Of a stretch of 5,854 nt of DNA, positions 1 through 5,854 are shown piece after piece. The first letter of the stretch is position 1, and every line of letters begins with the position of its first letter. Origin of the DNA: an uncultured Treponema sp. (GTDB lineage: Bacteria > Spirochaetota > Spirochaetia > Treponematales > Treponemataceae); the NCBI GenBank assembly GCA_905373565.1, contig CAJPTT010000165.1, positions 1 to 5,854 of the forward strand, in the 5' to 3' direction. The notes beneath the pieces are model-generated. The model ran no database searches, was not told where the DNA came from, and was given only the letters and a program-made list of their open reading frames with translations. The position numbers were made by a program, and so were the translations under genes.

Positions 1-1362
1 GGACTTCCGGTTGCCCGTACGTTTGCCGAGCTCGGCGCTGAGGTTTCCGTCGTTGATCCTAATGAAAAAAACTATTCCCAGCAGAAAATGAATCTCTATG
101 TGTATCCTTATTTGGAAAATCTGCGGGATAGGCTCTGCGAATGGGATATCATTGTAACACACTACGGCTTTACCGCCTTTGAAGCGCTCGCTGCAGGCTG
201 CGCCGTTATCCTTGTCTCTCCGACCGAATATCATTATCAACTCGGCATTAATGCGGGCTTTTCAACGATGCCTGCCGGTATTCCATCCGCTCAGGGGTTT
301 AAAGCGTTATTCAAGGCCGGTATCGATATTCCGTCCATCGTTACTCCGCAATCAAAAGAAAAAAGTCTTGCCGATTTTATCTTGAAGCTTTCTATGGCAA
401 CCGCTCACCGCTGTCCGCTCTGCGATGAGCAGTCTCCGCTTCCCCCCGAAGGCAGAGCCGAAAATAAAACCGTTTCGCGCTGTCCTGTCTGCGGGATGTA
501 CTATCCGTCATTTATCGCTGCGGAAAAAAAAGACTACAGCGAACAGTATTTTTTTGAAGAGTATCAAGCTCAATACGGTAAGACCTATCTGGAAGACTTT
601 GAATCGATTAAACGGCAGGGTTTACGGCGGATGTCGATCATCAATGCAATCTATGCGAAGGTTTTTAATGGCGGCAAGGAAGAGTCGCTTTTTGAGGGGC
701 TTCATCATGGGACAAAACGGATTCTCGATGTGGGCTGCGCTTACGGCCCCTTCCTTGCGGCTGCGAAGGAGTCCGGTTGGAATCCGGTCGGTACCGATAT
801 TTCGGCGGAGGCTGTGCACTATGTTTGTAAGACGCTCCAGCTTCCTGCTTGTCAGGCTCCGTTTCCCGTACTTCCGGCACGGTTTCCTTTCACGGTTGAA
901 AAAACATTTACCGAACAGCATAACCAGTCTCTCAGTATTCCGTTGGAATCAGGCGGTTTTTCTGCGGTAACGATGTGGTTTGTTATTGAGCATTTTCAAG
1001 ATTTGAATTCGGTGCTGCAGAAGGTCTCCGATCTTTTGATTGGAGGTGGAATTTTTGCTTTTTCCACGCCTGCGCTATCGGGCGTTACCGGTCGGTGGAA
1101 TCGCCGCCTCTTTTTTGCGCAAAGCCCGACCGATCACTATACCATCTGGGATAGATGGCAGGTAAAAAAACAGCTGGAACAATATGGATTTACCGTAAAA
1201 AAGATTGTATCTATCGGGCATCATCCGGAGCGGTTCCCCCATGCGGCTAAGATAAGAAAAGGCGGCTTCCGCTGGAATATATTGATGTTGGTCAGTAAGC
1301 TCTTTAAGTTGGGGGACAGTATGGAGATTTATGCGGTAAAGCAGGGAGCGTTTGATGACTAA
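1..1362 (+). CDS. Partial CDS: GT-B/SpsG-like domain fused to zinc-ribbon class I SAM methyltransferase (5' end missing)
   Basis: The reading frame is open from the first base, so the gene starts upstream; 453 codons are visible. An internal ATG at 88 has no clear ribosome site and is probably not the start. Numbering from that ATG, residues 1 to about 100 resemble the C-terminal half of GT-B glycosyltransferases and of SpsG/PseG-type sugar-nucleotide enzymes: DIIVTHYGFTAFEALAAGC (20-38) is followed by a Pro and then a Gln-x4-Ala loop. Residues 109-135 hold CPLC and CPVC pairs, a likely structural zinc ribbon. Residues 211-222 (RILDVGCAYGPF) are SAM-binding motif I, D237 is the usual motif II acid (GTDIS), and FVIEHF (298-303) and GGIFAFSTPAL (320-330) are later methyltransferase motifs. 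The family suggests methylation and glycosyl or sugar-nucleotide chemistry on a surface polysaccharide or similar product; the substrate is unknown. The stop codon overlaps the start of the ATP-grasp gene, suggesting joint action. The methyltransferase call is firm and the GT-B call moderate. Confidence 0.82.
   Translation, partial: GLPVARTFAELGAEVSVVDPNEKNYSQQKMNLYVYPYLENLRDRLCEWDIIVTHYGFTAFEALAAGCAVILVSPTEYHYQLGINAGFSTMPAGIPSAQGFKALFKAGIDIPSIVTPQSKEKSLADFILKLSMATAHRCPLCDEQSPLPPEGRAENKTVSRCPVCGMYYPSFIAAEKKDYSEQYFFEEYQAQYGKTYLEDFESIKRQGLRRMSIINAIYAKVFNGGKEESLFEGLHHGTKRILDVGCAYGPFLAAAKESGWNPVGTDISAEAVHYVCKTLQLPACQAPFPVLPARFPFTVEKTFTEQHNQSLSIPLESGGFSAVTMWFVIEHFQDLNSVLQKVSDLLIGGGIFAFSTPALSGVTGRWNRRLFFAQSPTDHYTIWDRWQVKKQLEQYGFTVKKIVSIGHHPERFPHAAKIRKGGFRWNILMLVSKLFKLGDSMEIYAVKQGAFDD
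1343..1348 (+). promoter_or_regulatory. Ribosome binding site of the ATP-grasp gene
   Basis: AGGGAG lies inside the last codons of the upstream gene, 6 bases before ATG 1355. It supports the ATG over the adjacent TTG at 1352 as the start, and supports translational coupling of the two genes. Confidence 0.65.
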
Positions 1363-3100
1363 AAAACGGGTGTTTATGCTCGGTGCGGGCTTTATGCAAG
1401 GTGTTGCGATACGTGCTGCCCGTGCGCTCGGCTGCACCGTGGTTGCAGCCGACGGAAATCCGTCCGCGGTGTGCGCTGCGGAAGCCGACGAGTTCGTATG
1501 CATCGATTTAAAAGATACCGCGCGTCTTATCGACTATGCGCGGTATTTACAGCAAAACGGCGGACTCGATGCGGTGTTTACCGCCGCGACGGATTTCTCC
1601 GCCGCAGTTGCCGCTATTGCGGCTGCCTGCAGTTTGCGCGGGCACACGCTTGAAGCGGCACTCAATGCAACGGACAAGGTGCGGATGCGGGAATGCTTTC
1701 GCAAAGCCGACGTACCGTCTCCCGCTTTTATTGAGCTGACCGCCGCCGACCTTGCAGCTCCGGCTGACCGTTTAGAAGCAAGGGGTAATGTCCGGTATAG
1801 TGATCTAGGGGCAACTACAGCCGATGCTCTTGAGCAACGGCTCGGTAAACTTGCCGGATGTTTCCCGCTGGTGATAAAGCCTGTCGACAACATGGGTGCC
1901 CGCGGGTGTTCTCTTGTTAAAAATCTTTCGGAATTACGGAAAGCAGCTGCTATAGCATTGCAGTATTCGCGGAGCGGTCGTATCATCGTTGAAGAATATA
2001 TAGAAGGAAGTGAGTTTTCGATTGAAGGGCTGGTCTTTGGCGGGCGGCTGTACATCACCGCGCTTGCCGACCGGCATATCTTTTTCCCCCCGTATTTTAT
2101 CGAGATGGGGCATACGATCCCGTCGGAGTGCACGCAAGACATTGCCGATGAGGTTATATCAGTGTTTGAGCGCGGTGTTCATGCGCTCGGCTTAACCGAC
2201 GGGGCGGTGAAGGGCGATATTTTGGTGCGGAACGGTAAGGCCTTTGTCGGAGAGATCGCCGCCCGCCTTTCCGGCGGTTACATGTCCGGTTGGACAGTGC
2301 CGTACAGCTCTTGTTTGGATATTACGGCGGCGGCGTTGACCCTTGCGCTCGGCGGTTTGCCTCGGCTGCACACCTGCGGGAAGGATTCTTTCGTAGTGCC
2401 GCTCAAACAAAACTGTCCGTTTGTGTCTGCGGAGCGGGCCTGGATTTCCATTCCCGGGCAGGTGGCATCCGTTAGCGGCTTGGAAGCTGCACGCGCAGTG
2501 CCCTTCGTCAAAGATGTGTTTCCCCGAGCAGGTGCGGACGATACGGTGGTGTTCCCGCAGAACAATGTCGAAAAATGCGGCAATGTACTGAGCGCTGCGC
2601 CGAGCCACCGGGAAGCCGTAGAGGCAAGTGAAGCCGCCTGTCGTAAAATTATACTGCGACTTAAGCCGCATGTCGCAGAAACCGATACTTTCTTGGCGGC
2701 GCTGCATTCCCCTGCGGAACAGCAGACCTTTCCGCCGAATTTTCTACAATTTGCAGCCCCGCTCGCCGGTGCAGCACGTACGGCTTCTTTCGCTGTTGCA
2801 AGCGGAGATACTGAGGCCGGCTCCTTATTTGAGCAACTGCTGAGCAATGCCGTTTATGAAGAAAAAGACGGTTTTTTCTTGCCGGACTTTTTAGCTGCAG
2901 CGTTAGACTCTGCCTGCGATCTGCAAGGCCGGACGCTCAGGGAATTGCTGTGTCAAGCGCTTGAGGAGGAGCCGGGATTGGCTTCTCTATTGCGTGTTTC
3001 CGAATTGACGGATATGCAACAGAAAAATACGTATTGGAAGGCGCTCATTCGCGGCGGGCTGCAAGGATTACTCTATCGGTATGACTGTAAAAAGGCGTAA
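1355..3100 (+). CDS. ATP-grasp ligase-like protein with unassigned C-terminal extension
   Basis: This 581-residue cytoplasmic protein probably joins a carboxylate to an amine or similar nucleophile using ATP; the substrates cannot be told. Residues 5-35 form the pre-ATP-grasp Rossmann-like segment (VFMLGAGFMQG, then VVAADGNPSA). The ATP-grasp fold follows: PLVIKP with K175, a small Gly-rich loop at 179-185 (NMGARGC), VEEYIEGSEFSIEG (212-225) and the metal-binding end GDIL...GEIAARLSGG (287-308), with E300 and R304. Residues about 367-432 resemble the closing subdomain of L-amino-acid-ligase or carbamoyl-phosphate-synthase-like members. Residues about 440-581 match nothing I recognise. ATG at 1355 is chosen because AGGGAG (1343-1348) lies 6 bases upstream; a TTG directly before it at 1352 would add one residue. 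It overlaps the methyltransferase gene by 8 bases and the amidase gene by 20, so all three are probably translated together. Annotation as a carbamoyl-phosphate synthase subunit would be over-specific. Confidence 0.87.
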   Translation: MTKKRVFMLGAGFMQGVAIRAARALGCTVVAADGNPSAVCAAEADEFVCIDLKDTARLIDYARYLQQNGGLDAVFTAATDFSAAVAAIAAACSLRGHTLEAALNATDKVRMRECFRKADVPSPAFIELTAADLAAPADRLEARGNVRYSDLGATTADALEQRLGKLAGCFPLVIKPVDNMGARGCSLVKNLSELRKAAAIALQYSRSGRIIVEEYIEGSEFSIEGLVFGGRLYITALADRHIFFPPYFIEMGHTIPSECTQDIADEVISVFERGVHALGLTDGAVKGDILVRNGKAFVGEIAARLSGGYMSGWTVPYSSCLDITAAALTLALGGLPRLHTCGKDSFVVPLKQNCPFVSAERAWISIPGQVASVSGLEAARAVPFVKDVFPRAGADDTVVFPQNNVEKCGNVLSAAPSHREAVEASEAACRKIILRLKPHVAETDTFLAALHSPAEQQTFPPNFLQFAAPLAGAARTASFAVASGDTEAGSLFEQLLSNAVYEEKDGFFLPDFLAAALDSACDLQGRTLRELLCQALEEEPGLASLLRVSELTDMQQKNTYWKALIRGGLQGLLYRYDCKKA

Positions 3101-4115
3101 CAGCACGTTTTTTATAGCCGGTGTGTTCCTCTTTTTACTGAACGTTGCTCCTGCGTTCTCTGCAGAAAAAGACGTTTCCGTACTTGATGCCGCAAAAGCG
3201 CTTGGCGCCGACCTGTCGTGGAATCCGTTGACACAGGAACTCACGTTCACGGTCGGAGATCACATAGCTCAATGCAGGATTGGTCGTCCGCTCATCTTTT
3301 TTGACTATCGCAAAACCGCTTTTGCTCAAGCTCCTCTTATGGGGCTAAATGCTCAACCGCAGCTCCCCGCAGCACTCTTTACACAGCTGGAGGATTTTTT
3401 TAAGCAATTTGATACCGGCTCGTTTTTCCGTGTCGGTGCCATCCTCATCGATCCCGGGCACGGCGGAAAGGATCCCGGTACGACCGGCTCTTATGTCGAA
3501 AACGGTAAAACCGTTCCCGTTTATGAGAAAAATATTGCATTAACCGTTTCGCTTGCGTTGTATGAAATGCTGCGTAAAACCTATCCCGATAAAAAAATCC
3601 TCCTTACCCGTTCGGACGATACCTATCCTACATTACCGGAGCGGATTGAGATGGCAAATAATGTTCCATTGAAAAAAAATGAAGCTATCCTGTATATCTC
3701 AATTCATGCAAATGCGTCTCCGTTTAACAAAGCGCCTTATGGTTTTGAGGTTTGGTATTTGCCTCCCGACTATCGGCGCGATTTAATCGATAAAAATACT
3801 GCTTCAAAAGAAATTGCCCATATTTTAAATTCCATGCTTGAAGAAGAGTTTTCTACGGAAAGCATTTTAATCGCAAAGAATATTTCGGATGGACTGGAAG
3901 CCCAGATCGGAAAGGAGAGCAAAAACCGCGGGTTAAAAGAAAAGGAGTGGTTTGTCGTACGAAATGCGAAGATGCCGAGCGTACTCATCGAGCTGGGCTT
4001 CGTAACCAACCCCGGAGAAGCAAAACGCCTCAACACTCCTTCCTACTTGCAAAAATGCGCACAAGGAATATATAATGGCCTCACTGCATTTATCTCTCGC
4101 TTCGAGGGACAATAG
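3081..4115 (+). CDS. N-acetylmuramoyl-L-alanine amidase, Amidase_3 (AmiC/CwlV) family, exported
   Basis: This 344-residue zinc enzyme should cut the bond between N-acetylmuramic acid and the peptide stem of peptidoglycan in the periplasm. Residues 1 to about 27 form a Sec signal peptide: KRR, a hydrophobic stretch at 10-22, then APAFSA with likely cleavage near 27/28. Residues about 30-105 are a small N-terminal domain resembling copper-amine-oxidase-N or AMIN-like stalks. The catalytic domain runs from about 118 to 342. Its expected zinc ligands are H127 (DPGHGGKD), E149 (VYEKN) and H209 (SIHANAS), and the catalytic acid is E304 (LIELGF). LLTRSDD (174-180) and ERIEMANN (187-194) are also typical of the family. 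ATG 3081 gives the full signal peptide. Only a weak AAGGA (3063-3067) lies upstream, 13 bases away, so translation probably depends on coupling with the ATP-grasp gene, which it overlaps by 20 bases. In memory it corresponds to T. pallidum TP0247. The family call is very firm; the role in cell separation or flagellar assembly is inference. Confidence 0.95.
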   Translation: MTVKRRNSTFFIAGVFLFLLNVAPAFSAEKDVSVLDAAKALGADLSWNPLTQELTFTVGDHIAQCRIGRPLIFFDYRKTAFAQAPLMGLNAQPQLPAALFTQLEDFFKQFDTGSFFRVGAILIDPGHGGKDPGTTGSYVENGKTVPVYEKNIALTVSLALYEMLRKTYPDKKILLTRSDDTYPTLPERIEMANNVPLKKNEAILYISIHANASPFNKAPYGFEVWYLPPDYRRDLIDKNTASKEIAHILNSMLEEEFSTESILIAKNISDGLEAQIGKESKNRGLKEKEWFVVRNAKMPSVLIELGFVTNPGEAKRLNTPSYLQKCAQGIYNGLTAFISRFEGQ

Positions 4116-4126
4116 GTAAGGTTGAG

Positions 4127-4609
4127 ATGAGTTTTTTTACAAAATCGAGGTCGATATGTTGGCTACTGCTCGTTGTAATTGCGGGACTGCTGTGTTTATC
4201 ATATATAATTGCCCCAAAATCAGAGCGTACGCTTTTGTATTTTCCACAAAGTACCGGCGGTATCGGCGTTGAAGAACGATATCTGCCGCGGCTTTCCGAA
4301 TCGGAATTTGCCGTATCGCTTATTGACGAAATGCTGCTTGGTCCTGCCGATCACCGCTTCTTGCGTTTTTCCGATCCCGAATTACGTCCTCGCAGTTGCT
4401 TTGTGCGTGACAATGCATTATACGTCGATTTGCCTGAACAAGTCTTAACGCCGAATGTTAAAACACCGGACTTTCATACCGTCTACACGCTGCTGCGGAA
4501 GAATATTGCAGTGAACTGTAAAAATATCGATGCCGTTCATTTTTATATTGACGGTGTGCCGGTTTATGTAAAAAATTCTCATAGTTCAGTCGATAATAAA
4601 AAGAGTTGA
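4127..4609 (+). CDS. GerMN-domain protein with N-terminal membrane anchor
   Basis: This 160-residue protein has one hydrophobic segment at about 10-29 (CWLLLVVIAGLLCLSYII) after a short basic N-terminus, so it is probably anchored in the inner membrane with the rest in the periplasm. No lipobox is convincing, although C11 and C23 lie in the segment. The rest fits the GerMN domain: TLLYFP (35-40), an acidic-basic strand ending EERYLPR (49-55), a helix leading to MLLGP (69-73), NALYVDLP (96-103) and the final FYIDGVPV (139-146). GerMN was named from the Bacillus GerM sporulation and germination protein; in a non-sporulating spirochaete it more likely serves envelope or peptidoglycan-related assembly, but its biochemical role is unknown. 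TAAGG (4117-4121) lies 5 bases before the ATG, and only 11 bases separate it from the amidase gene, implying co-transcription. Its last codons contain the -35 box of the flaA promoter. In memory it corresponds to T. pallidum TP0248. Confidence 0.85.
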   Translation: MSFFTKSRSICWLLLVVIAGLLCLSYIIAPKSERTLLYFPQSTGGIGVEERYLPRLSESEFAVSLIDEMLLGPADHRFLRFSDPELRPRSCFVRDNALYVDLPEQVLTPNVKTPDFHTVYTLLRKNIAVNCKNIDAVHFYIDGVPVYVKNSHSSVDNKKS

Positions 4610-4634
4610 CAAGAATAAGTATCTTTCGTATACT
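4606..4634 (+). promoter_or_regulatory. Sigma-70-type promoter of flaA
   Basis: TTGACA (4606-4611) and TATACT (4629-4634) are separated by exactly 17 bases: a perfect -35 box, and a -10 box one base from TATAAT. The -35 box overlaps the TGA stop (4607-4609) of the GerMN gene. An A-rich stretch just upstream (4594-4602) could help polymerase bind. Transcription would start near 4640-4642, giving a leader of about 37-39 bases. This is a housekeeping-sigma promoter, not the TAAA-N15-GCCGATAA pattern of flagellar sigma-28. Confidence 0.85.
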
Positions 4635-4638
4635 TATT
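4614..4638. repeat. 9-bp perfect inverted repeat over the flaA promoter
   Basis: AATAAGTAT (4614-4622) and ATACTTATT (4630-4638) are exact reverse complements, separated by 7 bases. The right arm covers five of the six -10 bases and the left arm lies in the promoter spacer. Outside them GTTGA (4605-4609) and TCAAC (4640-4644) also pair, with a 3-base asymmetry between the arms. It could be a repressor operator. In read-through RNA it could form a weak A/U-rich hairpin, but no run of U follows directly, so it is not a convincing terminator. Confidence 0.6.
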
Positions 4639-4665
4639 TTCAACAGGGCATTCTTAACAATGGAA

Positions 4666-4671
4666 AAGGAG
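4666..4671 (+). promoter_or_regulatory. Strong ribosome binding site of flaA
   Basis: AAGGAG lies 7 bases before the ATG at 4679, the best Shine-Dalgarno match in the window. This fits a protein made in large amounts and fixes the FlaA start. Confidence 0.85.
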
Positions 4672-4678
4672 CTTTTGA

Positions 4679-5746
4679 ATGAAAAGAACAAGCATACTTG
4701 TAGCAATTGCACTTCTCTTTATCGGTGCATTTGCGGTTGCTGAAGAAGCAATCTTGGTTGACTTTGCGTTATTGAACGCAGATATCCTTGCGGATAAGAA
4801 CGGTGCTATGACACAGAACCGCAGAACGGTTATGGATTATGCTACCGTCGCAGGCACTGCCTACACCGATGAGCAGAAGGCTCTGATGAGAACATCTTTG
4901 GCTATCGGTCAGTGGGATGTGGTTTTGAACTCATCTTCCCGCAATCCGACAGCCGTCGCGATTTCTCACGCTGCCGAATCAAAGGTAAGCGATGAAGCGA
5001 AAAACTTCGCCGGTCAAACCTTAATGGGTGTCCGCATCGAATTCCCGCTGTGGGCGCATAATGCAAGCGCTACAATTGAGCCGACTTTTAATATTCCTGT
5101 TTATGAACCGCTTGCCCAGGTTGACGATCAGGGAAATCTTCAAGAGCCGACCGATGAAGAGAAAGCTTCCGGTAAAGGCCGCTTTGAAGACGGATACGGC
5201 GTTGTACGCAATACCGGTGTTATTAAGTCTATCGCAGTTAATACTTATGGTATGAACTTTCCCCATGGTCTTTATGTACTTATTCGCAATGAAAAGAATG
5301 AAGTAAAGCGCTATTTCATGGGTTATTTGCTGTTTGACGGTTGGAAAGAACTTGTATGGAACAACCCTTCATATTTAAGTGATGTTCGCGGTCGCGAAAC
5401 TCGTATCTATCCTGCTTATCCTACAGCGCTTCCTTACTGCAGCTTTGACGGTTTCCTTATTACCCGTGATGCAGCACATGAAGGCGGTTCGTTTGTCGGT
5501 TACTTCAAAGATGTTAAACTTATCTATGATAAAGCCGTACTGAACACCGTACGCGACTTTGCAGATGAAAACATCTGGGGAATTCAGACAAAGTTGAACA
5601 CCGAACGCAAACAGCTTGAAGTTTCCCGCTTTGGACACACTCAGGTACTCCGCTTCTTAGAGCAGGAAAAAATGGCAACCGAAGCAGGGTTTACTCCTTC
5701 TGAAGGTTCTGCCGCAGCTGGAAATTCAGCTGAGGCTGCAAACTAA
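4679..5746 (+). CDS. flaA: Flagellar filament outer layer (sheath) protein FlaA
   Basis: FlaA is the sheath protein that coats the FlaB core of spirochaete periplasmic flagella and influences filament shape and stiffness. Unlike flagellins, it crosses the inner membrane by Sec. Residues 1-21 form the signal peptide (KR, a hydrophobic core, then AFAVA), with likely cleavage before EEAILVDFA. The family signature includes an early TVMDYA segment (50-55), IEFPLWAHNASATIEP (120-135), and a strongly typical stretch at about 180-232 containing SIAVNTYGMNFPHGLYV and MGYLLFDGWKELVWNNP; FDGFLITRD (256-264) follows. An acidic, polar stretch lies at 148-172, and residues about 337-355 form an Ala/Ser/Gly-rich tail, probably flexible. 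At 355 residues the length is as expected. The gene has its own promoter and terminator, so it is probably monocistronic. In memory it corresponds to T. pallidum TP0249. Treponemes also carry other FlaA-like proteins, so paralogue assignment (FlaA versus FlaA1) is less certain than the family. Confidence 0.96.
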   Translation: MKRTSILVAIALLFIGAFAVAEEAILVDFALLNADILADKNGAMTQNRRTVMDYATVAGTAYTDEQKALMRTSLAIGQWDVVLNSSSRNPTAVAISHAAESKVSDEAKNFAGQTLMGVRIEFPLWAHNASATIEPTFNIPVYEPLAQVDDQGNLQEPTDEEKASGKGRFEDGYGVVRNTGVIKSIAVNTYGMNFPHGLYVLIRNEKNEVKRYFMGYLLFDGWKELVWNNPSYLSDVRGRETRIYPAYPTALPYCSFDGFLITRDAAHEGGSFVGYFKDVKLIYDKAVLNTVRDFADENIWGIQTKLNTERKQLEVSRFGHTQVLRFLEQEKMATEAGFTPSEGSAAAGNSAEAAN

Positions 5747-5769
5747 TAACGTGTTAATCGTGTGATACT

Positions 5770-5800
5770 ATAGGCGGTATATAATACCGCCTATTTTTTT
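5770..5800 (+). terminator. Rho-independent terminator of flaA
   Basis: An 11-bp perfect stem (5770-5780 with 5784-5794) closes a 3-base loop and contains a GGCGG/CCGCC core. It runs directly into a tract of seven T (5794-5800). It begins 24 bases after the flaA stop codon, which is itself doubled as TAATAA (5744-5749). Confidence 0.95.
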
Positions 5801-5853
5801 GTTCTGAATGCAATTATGTCTTCTGATACTTCTATATGGATACCTGATAAAAA
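5791..5853 (-). CDS. Possible 3' end of a convergent gene (partial)
   Basis: Read on the minus strand, one frame stays open from the window edge for 20 codons and ends in TAG, whose complement is 5791-5793. The peptide ends IHIEVSEDIIAFRTKK, with alternating hydrophobic and charged residues and a basic end that look like a plausible C-terminus. The stop would lie inside the flaA terminator stem. The fragment is too short to name, and a plus-strand frame is also open here, so this is tentative. Confidence 0.3.
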   Translation of the reverse strand, partial: FLSGIHIEVSEDIIAFRTKK

Positions 5854-5854
5854 T

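Noticed and set aside
425..970. Plus-strand open frame of 181 codons inside the methyltransferase gene
   Set aside because: It is a frame shadow with very Arg/Ser-rich composition; the zinc-ribbon and SAM motifs are in the other frame.
1534..2142. Long minus-strand open frame (202 codons) opposite the ATP-grasp gene
   Set aside because: It lies wholly inside a well-supported ATP-grasp coding region, is rich in Ser, Ala and Arg as expected from antisense of G/C-rich codons, and shows no motif.
2144..2151. GCCGATGA, one base from the sigma-28 -10 motif GCCGATAA
   Set aside because: No TAAA box lies at the required distance upstream, and it sits in the middle of the ATP-grasp coding sequence.
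2278..2847. Minus-strand open frame (189 codons) opposite the second half of the ATP-grasp gene
   Set aside because: It is the complement of Ala-rich codons in the true gene and has no recognisable domain. The sense frame continues uninterrupted with ATP-grasp C-terminal features.
4614..4640. A/T-rich hairpin considered as an intrinsic terminator for the amidase-GerMN operon
   Set aside because: The stem has a single G-C pair and only a short run of U partly within the stem, so termination would be weak. Its position over the -10 box suggests a promoter-related role instead.
4660..4743. Out-of-frame ATG upstream of flaA giving a 27-residue cysteine-containing peptide that overlaps the flaA start
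   Set aside because: Its only candidate ribosome site (AGGG, 4645-4648) is weak and 11 bases away, while the strong AAGGAG serves the flaA ATG. The cysteines come from reading the signal-peptide codons in another frame.
5816..5854. Plus-strand ATG frame running off the right edge
   Set aside because: There is no ribosome binding site or promoter between the terminator and this ATG, and only 13 codons are visible.

Overview
The window most likely comes from a host-associated Treponema (Spirochaetes). The best evidence is the last complete gene. It encodes a 355-residue FlaA flagellar filament sheath protein with a Sec signal peptide, and it follows an N-acetylmuramoyl-L-alanine amidase gene and a small GerMN-domain gene. 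From memory, Treponema pallidum has the same order (TP0247, TP0248, TP0249). No search could be run, so the species is not assigned.

Layout. All complete genes lie on the + strand, packed with little or no space between them. (1) 1-1362 is the 3' part of a gene whose start is outside the window. Its product joins a GT-B/SpsG-like sugar-transferase fold, a four-cysteine zinc-ribbon-like segment and a class I SAM methyltransferase. (2) 1355-3100 encodes an ATP-grasp ligase-like enzyme of 581 residues with an unassigned C-terminal extension of about 140 residues. It overlaps gene 1 by 8 bases. (3) 3081-4115 encodes an exported Amidase_3 peptidoglycan amidase that overlaps gene 2 by 20 bases. (4) 4127-4609 encodes a membrane-anchored GerMN protein, 11 bases downstream of gene 3. 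(5) 4679-5746 is flaA. It has its own near-perfect sigma-70-type promoter, a strong Shine-Dalgarno sequence, tandem stop codons and a strong intrinsic terminator at 5770-5800. On the - strand, 5791-5853 may be the tail of a convergent gene.

How the parts fit. Genes 1-4 look like one translationally coupled operon. The first two would build or modify a small molecule or surface glycan, and the next two act in the periplasm or cell wall. The flaA promoter starts inside the last codons of gene 4, so flaA can be expressed strongly and separately although it sits close behind the operon. A 9-bp perfect inverted repeat covers the spacer and -10 box of this promoter and is the most notable regulatory structure. 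The least explained parts are the glycosyltransferase-methyltransferase fusion paired with the ATP-grasp protein, and that protein's C-terminal extension.
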